Shown in pieces: positions 33,597 through 42,217 of a stretch of 54,953 nucleotides of DNA. Each line of letters begins with the position of its first letter. Position 1 is the stretch's first letter. The stretch comes from Mycobacterium sp. (lineage in GTDB: Bacteria > Actinomycetota > Actinomycetes > Mycobacteriales > Mycobacteriaceae): assembly GCA_025965895.1 (NCBI GenBank), contig JAOPWC010000018.1, forward strand, positions 1-54,953. The letters run 5' to 3'. The translations under genes were made by a program, and so were the position numbers. The notes under the pieces are model-generated. The model saw only the letters and a program-made list of their open reading frames with translations. It searched no databases and was not told where the DNA came from.

Positions 33597-34610
33597 TCAG
33601 CTGCCGCCGCGGACCGTCACGGGCCCTACCTCGAGTCGCGGAAACAGGCGTAGGGCGTTGTTGCGCTCAACACCGAGTAGCTGCTCGGCGGTGAAGCCGT
33701 CGAAGCTCGTCAGATTGGCGATGTTGCGCACGACGGTCGGTTCGGGGGCCGCCGGCCAGTCGGTGCCGAACAGGATGTGCTCGGCGGTGGTCACCTCCAA
33801 CGTCGGCAGCAGCGAGTTGCGGCTGCCGGCCAGGGCGGTCTCGTAGTACAGCCCGCGCAGCACGTGCGCGACATGGGTGGGGTCGATGTCGGCGTCGTGC
33901 GGGCCGCGGCCCATCACGGTGTGTTCGCCGATCCGCCAGCCCAGTGTTGGGAGCGCGCCTCCGCAGTGGGCCAGGATGAGCCGCAGATCCGGATGTCGCT
34001 GGAACAGCCCGGTGTAGAGCCCGTTGGTGATGTTGCGTGCGGTGTCGAACGGAAACTCCACGATCGAGCTGGGACGGCCGAATCCCAGCACGTCGATGCA
34101 CGGGGAGTCCACGGGGTGCACGAACACCGGCACCTGGCGGCGCTCCAGTTCGGCCAGCACGGGGTCGAGGAACGGATCGCCAAAGTAGTGCCCCCGCACG
34201 TTGGAGGTCAGCACTACACCGTCGAGGGCCAGCTCGTCGAGCGCATAGGCCAGCTCGGTCAACGCCGGGTCGGAACCGTCGGCGGGCAGGCTGGCGAAGG
34301 CGCCGAACCGGCCAGGATACTTCGCGATCAGCTCGGCGTTGCCGTCGTTGATCATCCGGCATACACGCGTTCCAAAAGCCGGGTCATCGTCGGTCCCGGC
34401 GAACGCCACCGGCATCGACACCACCTGGGCGGCGATGCCCTGCCGATCCATGTAGGCCAACGCCTCCTGCGGCGTCCAGCGCACCGAGATCTTGTATCCG
34501 CCAGTCGGTTTGAAGCCCCGCGCCGCCACCTCGGCGGCAGCATCCGCTGGCATCGCGTGGGTGTGGACGTCAATGCGGTGACTCGACATCACGTCACTCG
34601 TCGTGGTCAT
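33597..34610 (-). CDS. ACMSD-type amidohydrolase 2
   Basis: A 337-residue metal-dependent TIM-barrel hydrolase/decarboxylase. Metal ligands follow the amidohydrolase_2 order: DVHTHAMP (HxH), VFVHPVDSP, LILAHCGGALP and the Asp of LFGTDWPA. The family contains 2-amino-3-carboxymuconate semialdehyde decarboxylase and several non-oxidative aromatic-acid decarboxylases. Its ATG overlaps the stop of the upstream amidohydrolase by 4 bp (ATGA), so the two paralogues are coupled and may form a heteromer or act in sequence. Last gene of the malic enzyme-fumarase operon. Confidence 0.87.
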   Translation of the reverse strand: MTTTSDVMSSHRIDVHTHAMPADAAAEVAARGFKPTGGYKISVRWTPQEALAYMDRQGIAAQVVSMPVAFAGTDDDPAFGTRVCRMINDGNAELIAKYPGRFGAFASLPADGSDPALTELAYALDELALDGVVLTSNVRGHYFGDPFLDPVLAELERRQVPVFVHPVDSPCIDVLGFGRPSSIVEFPFDTARNITNGLYTGLFQRHPDLRLILAHCGGALPTLGWRIGEHTVMGRGPHDADIDPTHVAHVLRGLYYETALAGSRNSLLPTLEVTTAEHILFGTDWPAAPEPTVVRNIANLTSFDGFTAEQLLGVERNNALRLFPRLEVGPVTVRGGS

Positions 34611-35572
34611 GATTCAGCCCGTATTGGTGCGTCCGCAGTTCGGAACAGCTTCGAAGCATTGTCCCGGAAGATGGCATCAAGCGCCGTGTCGTCCAGAAAT
34701 CGTGAGGTCTGCAGTTGTCTTGCAAGGTACTGGCAGCCTTGCAGAGGCGTGAACGGGAAATCGCTGCCGTAGTGCAGCCGTGTCGGGTCGGCGACGCCCA
34801 GCAGCGCGGCCAGCTGTTCTTCCACCGGGACGCCGGCCAGGTCGTAATGCAGGATCCTCAAGGCCTTCCGCAGGCTGGGCACCTCGGCCCTGTCGCCGGC
34901 CAGTGGGGCAAGCATGTCGACACGCCCGGCCAGTATCGGGAGCGCCGCGCCGGCGTGAGGGACAATGATCCGTAGCTCTGGGTGTCGGCGCAGCACCCCG
35001 GACAGCACGAGGTCGGTCATTGAGCGGGTGGTTTCGAAGATGAACTCCATTATCGGCGCCGCGAAACCGGGAGGGCCGGTTGGCTGCGGTGGGCTGGTGG
35101 GGTGGACGAACACGACACCGTTGCGGGCGGCCACTTCGGTGTAAATGGGTTCGAGTCGTTCGTCTCCGAGGTACACGCCGCGGTGTTTGGTCAACAACGA
35201 GATGCCGTCGGCACCGAGTGTGTCCAGGGCATAGCGGGTTTCGGCTACCGCCGGGTCAATCTCGGGAAGCGGAAGCGCGGCGAAGAATCCGAATCTGCCT
35301 GGTGTCGCCCCCTTTATCTGAGCGCCGGCTTCGTTGACGGCGCGGGCGAGCGCGACGGCCGCCGCAGCGTCGCCAAAGTGCACCCCGGGCGAGGAGATCG
35401 ACAGGATGGCCAGGCGCACGTTCAGTTCGTCCATCGCGGCCAGAGCCATCGCCTCATTCCATTCAGGAAGCCCGGGGATGCCGTCGGGATGGACCTGTCC
35501 GGCGGCGACCAGCGCGTCAAGGTATGGCTCGGGAATGTAGTGCGCGTGAACATCGATCTTATCGGCAGACAT
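34607..35572 (-). CDS. ACMSD-type amidohydrolase 1
   Basis: A 321-residue amidohydrolase_2 protein from ATG 35572. Ligands: DVHAHYIPEP (HxH), VVFVHPTSPP, RIIVPHAGAALP and the Asp of HYGSDFPF. It is clearly paralogous to the next gene but diverged. Eleven bases separate it from the fumarase stop upstream, so cotranscription is likely. Coupling of two such enzymes to fumarase and malic enzyme suggests a ring or side-chain fragment entering as fumarate or maleate and leaving as pyruvate; this is inference. Confidence 0.87.
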   Translation of the reverse strand: MSADKIDVHAHYIPEPYLDALVAAGQVHPDGIPGLPEWNEAMALAAMDELNVRLAILSISSPGVHFGDAAAAVALARAVNEAGAQIKGATPGRFGFFAALPLPEIDPAVAETRYALDTLGADGISLLTKHRGVYLGDERLEPIYTEVAARNGVVFVHPTSPPQPTGPPGFAAPIMEFIFETTRSMTDLVLSGVLRRHPELRIIVPHAGAALPILAGRVDMLAPLAGDRAEVPSLRKALRILHYDLAGVPVEEQLAALLGVADPTRLHYGSDFPFTPLQGCQYLARQLQTSRFLDDTALDAIFRDNASKLFRTADAPIRAES

Positions 35573-35583
35573 GTCGTTTGCCT

Positions 35584-37026
35584 CTAAAAGGGCCCGACCA
35601 TGGTGGCGGGGTCGACGATGCGGTCGAAGTCCTCGGCGGTGATCGCCCCGGAGTCCACGGCGGATTCGCGAAGGGTGCGTCCGGTGCGGTCGGCGTCGTG
35701 GGCGATGGCGGAGGCCTTGTCGTAGCCGATGACCGGGGAGAGCGCGGTGACGAGCATAAGTGAGCGGTGCACGTACTGGTCGATCTGGTCGTTGTTGAGT
35801 TGGGTTCCGTCGATGCAGTAGGTGCGCAGCTTCTCGGCGGCGTCACCGAGAATCCGGGCCGAGTGCAGGAAGTTGTTGATCACGATCGGGCGCATCGCGT
35901 TGAGTTCGAAGTTGCCCTGCGATCCGGCGAACGCGACCGCGGTGTCGTCGCCGATGACCTGGATGCAGACCATCACCATCGCCTCACACTGGGTGGGGTT
36001 GACCTTGCCCGGCATGATGGAGCTGCCCGGCTCGTTGGCCGGCAGCTTGAGCTCGCCGATGCCGGTACGAGGTCCTGAGGCCAGCCAGCGGATATCGTTG
36101 GCGACCTTCATCAGCGTGACGGCCAGGCCGCGCAGTGTGGCCGCGGCGGCGACGATCCCGTCCAGGCCGCCCTGGGCCTCAAACTTGTTGGGGGAGGTGA
36201 CGAACGGCTTGTCCGTCAGCTGGGCGATCTCGGTGGCGATGTCGGGACCGAAGTTGTGTGGTGCGTTGAGTCCGGTGCCCACGGCGGTGCCGCCGGCGGC
36301 CAGGCGGTACAGCTCGCGTTGTGACTCCGACACCCGGTTGGCCGCGGTGTCGAGCTGGGCCGCCCAGCCCGACCACTCCTGACCCACCGTCAGCGGCACC
36401 GCGTCTTCCAGATGGGTGCGGCCGATCTTGACGACGTCGTTCCACTGTGTGGCCTTCGCCGCGATCGCGCTGTGCAGCGCGCGCACCCGCGGCAACAGCC
36501 GGGTCGCAATCTCGAGCACAGCCGCGATGTGCATGGCAGTCGGGAAGGTGTCGTTGGACGACTGGCCCATGTTGACGTCGTCGTTGGGGTGGATCGGGTC
36601 TTTTGAGGCGAGTTCCCCACCCACAAGCTGAATGCAGCGGTTGCTGATCACCTCGTTGACGTTCATGTTGGACTGGGTGCCCGAGCCGGTCTGCCACACG
36701 TACAGCGGGAACTGCTCGTCGAGGCCGCCGGCGATCACCTCGTCACACACCTGGCAGATCAGGTCGGCCTTCCAGTGGGGCAGCCGTCCCGCATGGGCGT
36801 TCACGCGGGCGGCGGCCTTCTTGACGTAGCCGTAGGCGTGATAGACCTCCTTGGGCATGTGGTCATTACCGATCGAGAAGTGGATCAGCGACCGCTGCGT
36901 CTGGGCGCCCCAGTAACGGTCCGCGGGTACGTCGATCTCGCCCATCGAGTCGGTCTCCCGACGGGTGCCCGAGGCGTTGATGCCGATGGGGATGTGCCGG
37001 ATTTCCGGACCGGTATCGGTGGTCAT
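35584..37026 (-). CDS. fumC: Class II fumarate hydratase
   Basis: A 480-residue fumarase/aspartase-superfamily protein. TGSGTQSNMNVNEV, SSNDTFPTAMH, GRTHLEDAVPLTVGQEWSG and the signature GSSIMPGKVNPTQCE are complete. It interconverts fumarate and L-malate. The start is ATG 37026, overlapping the malic enzyme stop by 4 bp; an upstream in-frame extension lies inside that gene and is unlikely. It is somewhat longer at the N-terminus than usual. Since a mycobacterium normally has a housekeeping fumC elsewhere, this copy is probably dedicated to the local catabolic operon. Confidence 0.93.
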   Translation of the reverse strand: MTTDTGPEIRHIPIGINASGTRRETDSMGEIDVPADRYWGAQTQRSLIHFSIGNDHMPKEVYHAYGYVKKAAARVNAHAGRLPHWKADLICQVCDEVIAGGLDEQFPLYVWQTGSGTQSNMNVNEVISNRCIQLVGGELASKDPIHPNDDVNMGQSSNDTFPTAMHIAAVLEIATRLLPRVRALHSAIAAKATQWNDVVKIGRTHLEDAVPLTVGQEWSGWAAQLDTAANRVSESQRELYRLAAGGTAVGTGLNAPHNFGPDIATEIAQLTDKPFVTSPNKFEAQGGLDGIVAAAATLRGLAVTLMKVANDIRWLASGPRTGIGELKLPANEPGSSIMPGKVNPTQCEAMVMVCIQVIGDDTAVAFAGSQGNFELNAMRPIVINNFLHSARILGDAAEKLRTYCIDGTQLNNDQIDQYVHRSLMLVTALSPVIGYDKASAIAHDADRTGRTLRESAVDSGAITAEDFDRIVDPATMVGPF

Positions 37027-38681
37027 TTGTGGTGTCCTGCGTCGTACTCGGCCAGCCACATGGTGTCGGCGATGGCCTGCACCACGTTGTCGGGCTTTCT
37101 GGTCGCGACGCCGTCCGCGACCGCGGCGGCGTAGACGGCCTCGGCCACCACCGCCGACAGTGCCCGCAGGTTGCGCACGTTCGGCAATAACGCGGCGCCG
37201 GGTGCGCTTGGATCGGCCTCGGCGGCAACGGCTTTGGCGGCATCCGCAAGCATCCGCCTGGTCACCCGCTGCGCGCCGGCGACGATCACCCCAAGACCCA
37301 ATCCCGGGAACACCAGGAAGTTGTTGGCCTGTCCAATCTGGTAGGTGGTGCCGTTAAACTGCACGGGGTCGACCGGGATGCCGGTCGCGACAAGGGCCTT
37401 GCCGTCCGACCACGCGAGCACGTCGGCCGGCATCGCCTCGATCTTCTCGGTCGGGTTGGAGATCGGGAAGATCAGCGGCCGTGCGGTGGACGCGGCCATC
37501 GCCTCGATCACGTCGCGGGTGAACGCACCGTGCACCGTCGAGGTGCCGAGCAGGATGGTCGGGGAGGCCATCTTGATCGTGTCGACCAGCCCGACCCGCT
37601 CGTTGTCGGGAACGCCGAGCTGTGTGCGGTTCTTGGCGTACGGCTGCTGGAAATCGCGCAGGTCATCCATGTCGTCGAACAGCAGGCCCTGCTTGTCGAC
37701 CAGCCACACCCGCGCGGTCGCCTGCCCGGCGGTGGCCCCGTCGGCGATCATCGCGTCGCGCAGTTGATCCGCGATACCGACCCCGGCGGTCCCCGAACCG
37801 AACACCACCAGTGTCTGATCTTTCATCGCCGTGCCGGTCACCTTCAGCCCGGCATACACCGCGGCCATCACGACTGCGCCGGTGCCCTGCACGTCGTCGT
37901 TGAACACGCAGTAATCCGGTGAATACTTGGCCAGGATCGCGCGGGCGTGTTCGGGGCCGAAGTCCTCGAAATGCAGCATCGCGTTGGGGAACAACGCGTG
38001 CGCGGTGTCGATGTAGGACCCGATGAACGCGTCGTAGTCCGCGCCGCGGTGCCGGGCGTAACGATTACCCAAGTAGAAGGGATCATTGAGCAGGGTCTCG
38101 TTGTCGGTCCCCACGTCCAGCGACACCGCGATCGTGCGCGACGGGTCGACGCCCGCGCCGGCGGTGTAGATCGCCAGCTTGCCGATCGAGATCTGGATGC
38201 CGCCCACACCCCAGTCACCGATACCCAGGATCTCTTCGGCGTCGCTGCACACGATCAGGTCGACATCATCCGGGCCCAAACCGAACGTGTTGAACGATTC
38301 GGCCATCTCGTCGGGCCGGTCGATCGACAAGTACACCCCGCGCTGACCCCGGTACTCGTCGGAATACTGCTCGATCGCCGCCCCCACCGTCGGGTCATAG
38401 ACAACCGGCAACAGGTCGGGCAGGTGCTCGGAGAGCACCTTGAAATACAGCACCTCGTTGCGGTTATGCACCTGCTCAAGAAGCAGGTTACGGGCAAGAT
38501 CGCTGGGCAGGCTCTGCAGCTGTTGCCACAGACGCTGCGCCTGATCCTCCAGCGTCAGGACGGCCGAGGGAAGCCGCCCGGTCAGACCCAGCGCGCGGCG
38601 CTGCCCGGCGTCAAACGCAGTTCCGCGGTTCAGGATCGGGGAGGTCAACGCCTCCGGGATGCGCGGGGTTGAGCTTGTCAT
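37023..38681 (-). CDS. NAD-type malic enzyme
   Basis: A 552-residue malic enzyme of the large (NAD-dependent, ScfA/MaeA-like) class, starting at ATG 38681. The GQRGVYLSIDRP region, SDAEEILGIGDWGVGGIQIS, the metal-binding HFEDFGPEHARAIL and FNDDVQGTGAVV, the second Rossmann VVFGSGTAGVGIAD and the FPISNPTEKIEAMPADVLAW block are all intact. It decarboxylates malate to pyruvate. First gene of the malic enzyme-fumarase-amidohydrolase operon; the sequence between it and the divergent TetR contains two CTTGC/GCAAG inverted repeats. Confidence 0.93.
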   Translation of the reverse strand: MTSSTPRIPEALTSPILNRGTAFDAGQRRALGLTGRLPSAVLTLEDQAQRLWQQLQSLPSDLARNLLLEQVHNRNEVLYFKVLSEHLPDLLPVVYDPTVGAAIEQYSDEYRGQRGVYLSIDRPDEMAESFNTFGLGPDDVDLIVCSDAEEILGIGDWGVGGIQISIGKLAIYTAGAGVDPSRTIAVSLDVGTDNETLLNDPFYLGNRYARHRGADYDAFIGSYIDTAHALFPNAMLHFEDFGPEHARAILAKYSPDYCVFNDDVQGTGAVVMAAVYAGLKVTGTAMKDQTLVVFGSGTAGVGIADQLRDAMIADGATAGQATARVWLVDKQGLLFDDMDDLRDFQQPYAKNRTQLGVPDNERVGLVDTIKMASPTILLGTSTVHGAFTRDVIEAMAASTARPLIFPISNPTEKIEAMPADVLAWSDGKALVATGIPVDPVQFNGTTYQIGQANNFLVFPGLGLGVIVAGAQRVTRRMLADAAKAVAAEADPSAPGAALLPNVRNLRALSAVVAEAVYAAAVADGVATRKPDNVVQAIADTMWLAEYDAGHHK

Positions 38682-38862
38682 GACCGATTACCTCTCTGTT
38701 GACAGCGCGGATCTCGACCGCGAGTGGCCGAAGTGCGCGGGTGAACTGGCTCAATCCTGCGGCGGCAGGACGGTGGAGGTCTTGGGTCAAATGACTCCAC
38801 TTGCCGCTCAGCATCACTGCGGCGTTCTCGAAGCGCTTCAGACCTTCCCGAACGTAGCTGCG

Positions 38863-38878
38863 CGCTTGCGAGCAAGCG
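38863..38878. promoter_or_regulatory. Inverted repeat CGCTTGC-GA-GCAAGCG upstream of malic enzyme
   Basis: Seven-base arms around a 2-base centre, about 180 bases upstream of the malic enzyme ATG in the divergent region shared with the TetR gene. The decamer CTTGCGAGCA inside it recurs, inverted, at 39245-39254. Candidate operator for the neighbouring TetR; no further features were recognised in this 610-base region. Confidence 0.45.
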
Positions 38879-39238
38879 AGGTTCAACGGTCGCTCCGCGG
38901 CTTCTTTCCAGTTGACGGGTAGCGAGAGGTGGGGGTAGCCGGTAAGCCAACGTGGACGTAACGTGCCGGTCACCAGAACCTCTTAGTCGGGTCAGGTCGG
39001 GGCCGTTCGGCCCCTGAGGCCGCCTCAGTCTAGAGACGGCAACAGGTGTCTCGCCGGCGTCGAGCTGCATATCGAAGACGGTTAGCAGCGCGGCAGTCGA
39101 CGCAGGCATCCCGACTCCGGATCGATCTCCGCGGAGCTCGCCAGGGCCCTCCTTCCATGTCGGACACCGAACGAGCGAGTAGGACGACGCGATAGCGTGG
39201 CGCGGAAGAGCCTCCTGCGGTCAGCCGCGCCGCCTCCT

Positions 39239-39254
39239 CTTGCCTGCTCGCAAG
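39239..39254. promoter_or_regulatory. Inverted repeat CTTGC-N6-GCAAG just upstream of the TetR gene
   Basis: Five-base arms spaced by six, ending 39 bases before the TetR ATG. It shares TGCTCGCAAG with the repeat at 38863 in opposite orientation. Position fits an autoregulatory operator. Confidence 0.45.
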
Positions 39255-39293
39255 TAGAATGCCAATCCCAAGGGTAAAGGCAAAGGGGCGACG

Positions 39294-39962
39294 ATGGCTG
39301 CTGGGAGCCGCAGCAAAACGCGTGACGAGCCTATTGACGACATGGTGGCCAAGCCGCTGCACGGCGAGGCGCCCGGCCGCCGCGAGCAGATACTGCAGGC
39401 TGCTCAGAAGCTGTTCGCTGACAGGGGCTTTCGTGAAACGAACCTTGGCGACGTGGCGACACAGCTGGGTTTCCGCAGGCAGGCGGTCTACCACTATTTT
39501 CCCTCGAAGGACGACATTCTCCACGAGCTCATCGACCGTGCCGGCCAGTCCATCGCGGCGTCCGCGCAGCCGATCATGGAGGCGAAGACACCGGCCGCGG
39601 AAAAGCTTGCCGAGATCGTTCGCAACCATGTCCGTCAGCTGCTGACGAACGTTGACGTCTTCCGCATACAGTTCAGCGAACTGTTCAAACTCACCAGCGA
39701 TCGCGCCGACATGCTGCGGCGGGACATGTCGGCCTATATTCACGCCATCGCCGACTTGATCAAGGCCGGGCAGCAGGACGGCACATTTGTGGATGTCCCT
39801 CCAATGACCCAGGCACTCCTGATCGTGGGCATGTGCAACGGGACCACTGAGTGGTACAGCGCCAGATCGAGGATGAGCGTCGACGAGATCGCCGATTACT
39901 GCGCCCGGATGGCACTCGAGGGTGCCAGGGGCTCGAAGCGTCCGAAACGCCCGAAGCGGTAG
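39294..39962 (+). CDS. TetR-family regulator divergent from the malic enzyme operon
   Basis: A 222-residue TetR protein from ATG 39294 behind AAGGGG. After a 25-residue charged leader the helix-turn-helix is REQILQAAQKLFADRGFRET with LGDVATQLGFRRQAVYHYFP, strongly of the KstR/FadR-like subgroup. The ligand domain is helical with a TetR_C-type VFRIQFSELFKL; the tail is Lys/Arg/Pro rich. Likely represses the divergent malic enzyme-fumarase-amidohydrolase operon and itself. Ligand unknown, possibly an acyl-CoA. Confidence 0.88.
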   Translation: MAAGSRSKTRDEPIDDMVAKPLHGEAPGRREQILQAAQKLFADRGFRETNLGDVATQLGFRRQAVYHYFPSKDDILHELIDRAGQSIAASAQPIMEAKTPAAEKLAEIVRNHVRQLLTNVDVFRIQFSELFKLTSDRADMLRRDMSAYIHAIADLIKAGQQDGTFVDVPPMTQALLIVGMCNGTTEWYSARSRMSVDEIADYCARMALEGARGSKRPKRPKR

Positions 39963-39999
39963 GCGGCATGAGTGCCTGCCATTGCGCAGGCGTTTGAGG

Positions 40000-40185
40000 G
40001 CCCTCATGGCCCGGCACGATCGGCCGGCTGGGATCCTCGCGCAGGCCCTGCACGCCCACCACGTCGCTGTGGCAGACCCCGCAGCTCCGCGCCCGAAACC
40101 GGACCTGGCCGGGCCGCGGCGCGACCAGCTCCCGATCCACCAATTCGAATTCACGCTGGCCCGTCACCTGGACGAGCTGCGGCAT
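40000..40185 (-). pseudogene. N-terminal fragment of a zinc alcohol dehydrogenase
   Basis: Leftwards from ATG 40185 the first 60 codons read as a GroES-like MDR start: PQLVQVTGQREFELVDRELV, then CGVCHSDVVGVQGLREDPSR and IVPGHEG, which carry the first zinc-binding Cys and the catalytic-His/Glu motif GHE. Immediately after GHEG, near 40003, homology stops abruptly. The other 280 or so residues are absent, so it is a truncated remnant left by deletion between the TetR and IclR genes. Confidence 0.85.
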
Positions 40186-40345
40186 TTAGTCTAATGAAAA
40201 AACTAACGATGAAAAGCCGGGGCTCTCCCACCTGCCAGCGTCAATGCGGGACTCCAGCTACCACGACCGACATGTCCCCGGGTGGCGGGGATGCGTGCGA
40301 CACGCATTGCCACAACGCTGTGTAGGTCCGAGTGGCGGCTGCCGG

Positions 40346-41158
40346 ATGTCGGAGAGCCGCCGCAAGCACGAGACCCTGCGTGAGGCGCGGGCCCACGCGT
40401 TCTGGCGAGCACGGGTTGAGCGCAGGAGACCGGAGTTGAATGGCGTGGGCGGCAAACAGGACGACGATGCGGCGGGCAGCTGCGTCAACAGGGACTGCCG
40501 CGGGGTGATTGATGTTGCGTTCCAACTGTTGGACCAGATCGGCACGTTGGAACCAGTGAGGCTTCTCGACCTCGCGGTGGCAACCGGAATTCCGCGGCCA
40601 ACCGTGCACCGGCTGCTGCAGCAGCTGATCGCGGTCGGTGCCGTGCGACGGGACGGCACCCGTTATCGGCTCGGGCCGAGCCTGCTGGATCTGGGTGCAC
40701 GTGTCACACCTGAGCGTCGTCTGCGGGCCGCGGCGCGGCGGCCGATGGCCGAGCTCGCGGCTGCGACCGGGGCCGCGGTGAGCCTCACGGCGATGATCGG
40801 CGATCATCCGATCTATTTGGAGACGGTGGAACCTCGCGTTCCGCTCGCCTTCGTTCCGGAACCCGGCGCGCAGGTACCGCCGGGAACCGCTCAGGCGCGC
40901 ATCCATGCCGAGTCGGGTGGCACCGGCCCTATCATCGATGCCGGCGGAGTGCTGACGAATCTGAGCTGTGTGGCGGTGCCGGTTCCGTTGAGTACCGGCG
41001 GGGTCGCAGCGGTCACGACGCTTGTAGCCCACAACCGTCCCCCTCCCGGATTGCTCGCCGCCACGCGCATTACCGCCGCTCGAATTGCGCGATTCCTTGG
41101 CGCACCGCCCGCACCGCCTTGGACGGTCCCCGAGAGAAGTCCATCCAGCGGACTCTGA
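40346..41158 (+). CDS. IclR-family regulator
   Basis: About 270 residues from ATG 40346; a GTG near 40443 is an alternative because the first 45 residues are unusually basic and have no family counterpart. The winged helix is VIDVAFQLLDQIGTLEPVRL then LAVATGIPRPTVHRLLQQLI with the YRLGPSLLDLG wing. The effector domain (GAAVSLTAMIGDHPIYLETV onward) is shortened: the segment after PPGTAQ, where IclR proteins carry the conserved G-K-A-x-L-A motif, jumps to RIHAESGGTGPIIDAGG, so 50-60 residues appear missing. DNA binding should survive; ligand response is doubtful. No obvious target gene adjacent. Confidence 0.78.
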   Translation: MSESRRKHETLREARAHAFWRARVERRRPELNGVGGKQDDDAAGSCVNRDCRGVIDVAFQLLDQIGTLEPVRLLDLAVATGIPRPTVHRLLQQLIAVGAVRRDGTRYRLGPSLLDLGARVTPERRLRAAARRPMAELAAATGAAVSLTAMIGDHPIYLETVEPRVPLAFVPEPGAQVPPGTAQARIHAESGGTGPIIDAGGVLTNLSCVAVPVPLSTGGVAAVTTLVAHNRPPPGLLAATRITAARIARFLGAPPAPPWTVPERSPSSGL

Positions 41159-41335
41159 GTGGCCAGCGGCGCGTCGCCTTTCTAGCGTCGGTGATATAAC
41201 CCCATCTCTCGCAAGTCGCAGCGCCGCCTCTCCAGCGAGTCCAATTTCCTTGAGGTGGCTACGCACCGTGTCGTTACAGAAGGATGGCTTACCGCGCCAG
41301 AGTGGGCCATGGGGCACGAACGTTGGCTGCCAGGT

Positions 41336-41537
41336 CGATCGGACACAGATCATCCACGCTTTGGGGCAATTGTCTGTGCCGCACCGCAAGGTGATCCATC
41401 GCGCGTATTACCTTCGCGGGACGGCAGCGGAAATCGCCAAGGATCTCAAAGTACCCGAATATCGGCTGAAGTCGGACCTGCATGATGCCGTGCGCGCGTT
41501 GCGGCTCATATTGCAAGGGGTGGAGCCACGTAAGTGA
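41336..41537 (+). pseudogene. ECF sigma-factor region 4 remnant
   Basis: The frame ending at TGA 41535-41537 gives IIHALGQLSVPHRKVIHRAY then GTAAEIAKDLKVPEYRLKSD and LHDAVRALRL, which is the classic sigma-70 region 4 helix-turn-helix of ECF factors. Region 2 and the linker are not found upstream; the preceding codons have no homology. A GTG at 41534 overlaps its stop (GTGA), where an anti-sigma gene would be expected, but the following frame is not recognisable. Confidence 0.65.
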
Positions 41538-42217
41538 CACTTCCCCCGGCTCGCGGCCCACACGAGAAACGGGCTCACGCGGACAGCCTGCGGGAAGCTC
41601 GCGAGTTGCTGCACCTCGTGCTCTCGAGCCGATCTTCCTCCAGCGAACGTATGTCGTCGCTGCTGACCGCAATTGCTGCCGCAGACCAACCGGAATCTCT
41701 GCTGACCTGCCAGCCGCCAGCAACGTTGAGCCGCGGTGTTGGCGCACCCGTGCCGGTGCCCGGAAAGCGGAGTCGCAAACACCTTGCGGGCATTGACCGA
41801 TCGGGCAGAGGGCATTGTCAGTGTTTGCCAAGTCGCACTCGTGCCGCTGGATGCTGCGCGGTACGAACAGATTCCGGCTGTGGCAGCGGTAACTGCCCTG
41901 CGTCGATGAGGCGTGATGGAGCGAGACCGGCCGCGTCGTAGTGGTTTTCGTCGAGGGTGACCAGCCATGCAAGGCCACCGTACATCGGCCACCGGCGGAC
42001 GACTGCGGTGTGGCGTTAGATGCTGACGGGTAGGACGAACATTCCGGCTCGCGGGGGCATTGATTAGGTGCCAACGGTGGTGACGCAGATTGGCAAACAG
42101 CCCATCCTGGTATAGAGCCCTAACGGCGTCCGCCCTCACCAGCTGGCGTGACGGGTCGCAAAGCCGCCGCAAGGTGCGAGGCGACCTGACGACCCCAGAC
42201 GGATAAGGAATTTCATC
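41538..42217. other. Decayed stretch after the sigma-factor remnant
   Basis: About 680 bases with only fragments: a rightward frame ending at a TGA near 41907-41909 gives RALTDRAEGIVSVCQVALVP with coding-like composition but no family I recognise and no start. The remainder up to the aminotransferase shows nothing. Confidence 0.4.

Noticed and set aside
38611..38973. Leftward 120-codon frame upstream of malic enzyme
   Set aside because: It overlaps the malic enzyme start by about 70 bases, has no clear ribosome site and no family resemblance; possible but unsupported.
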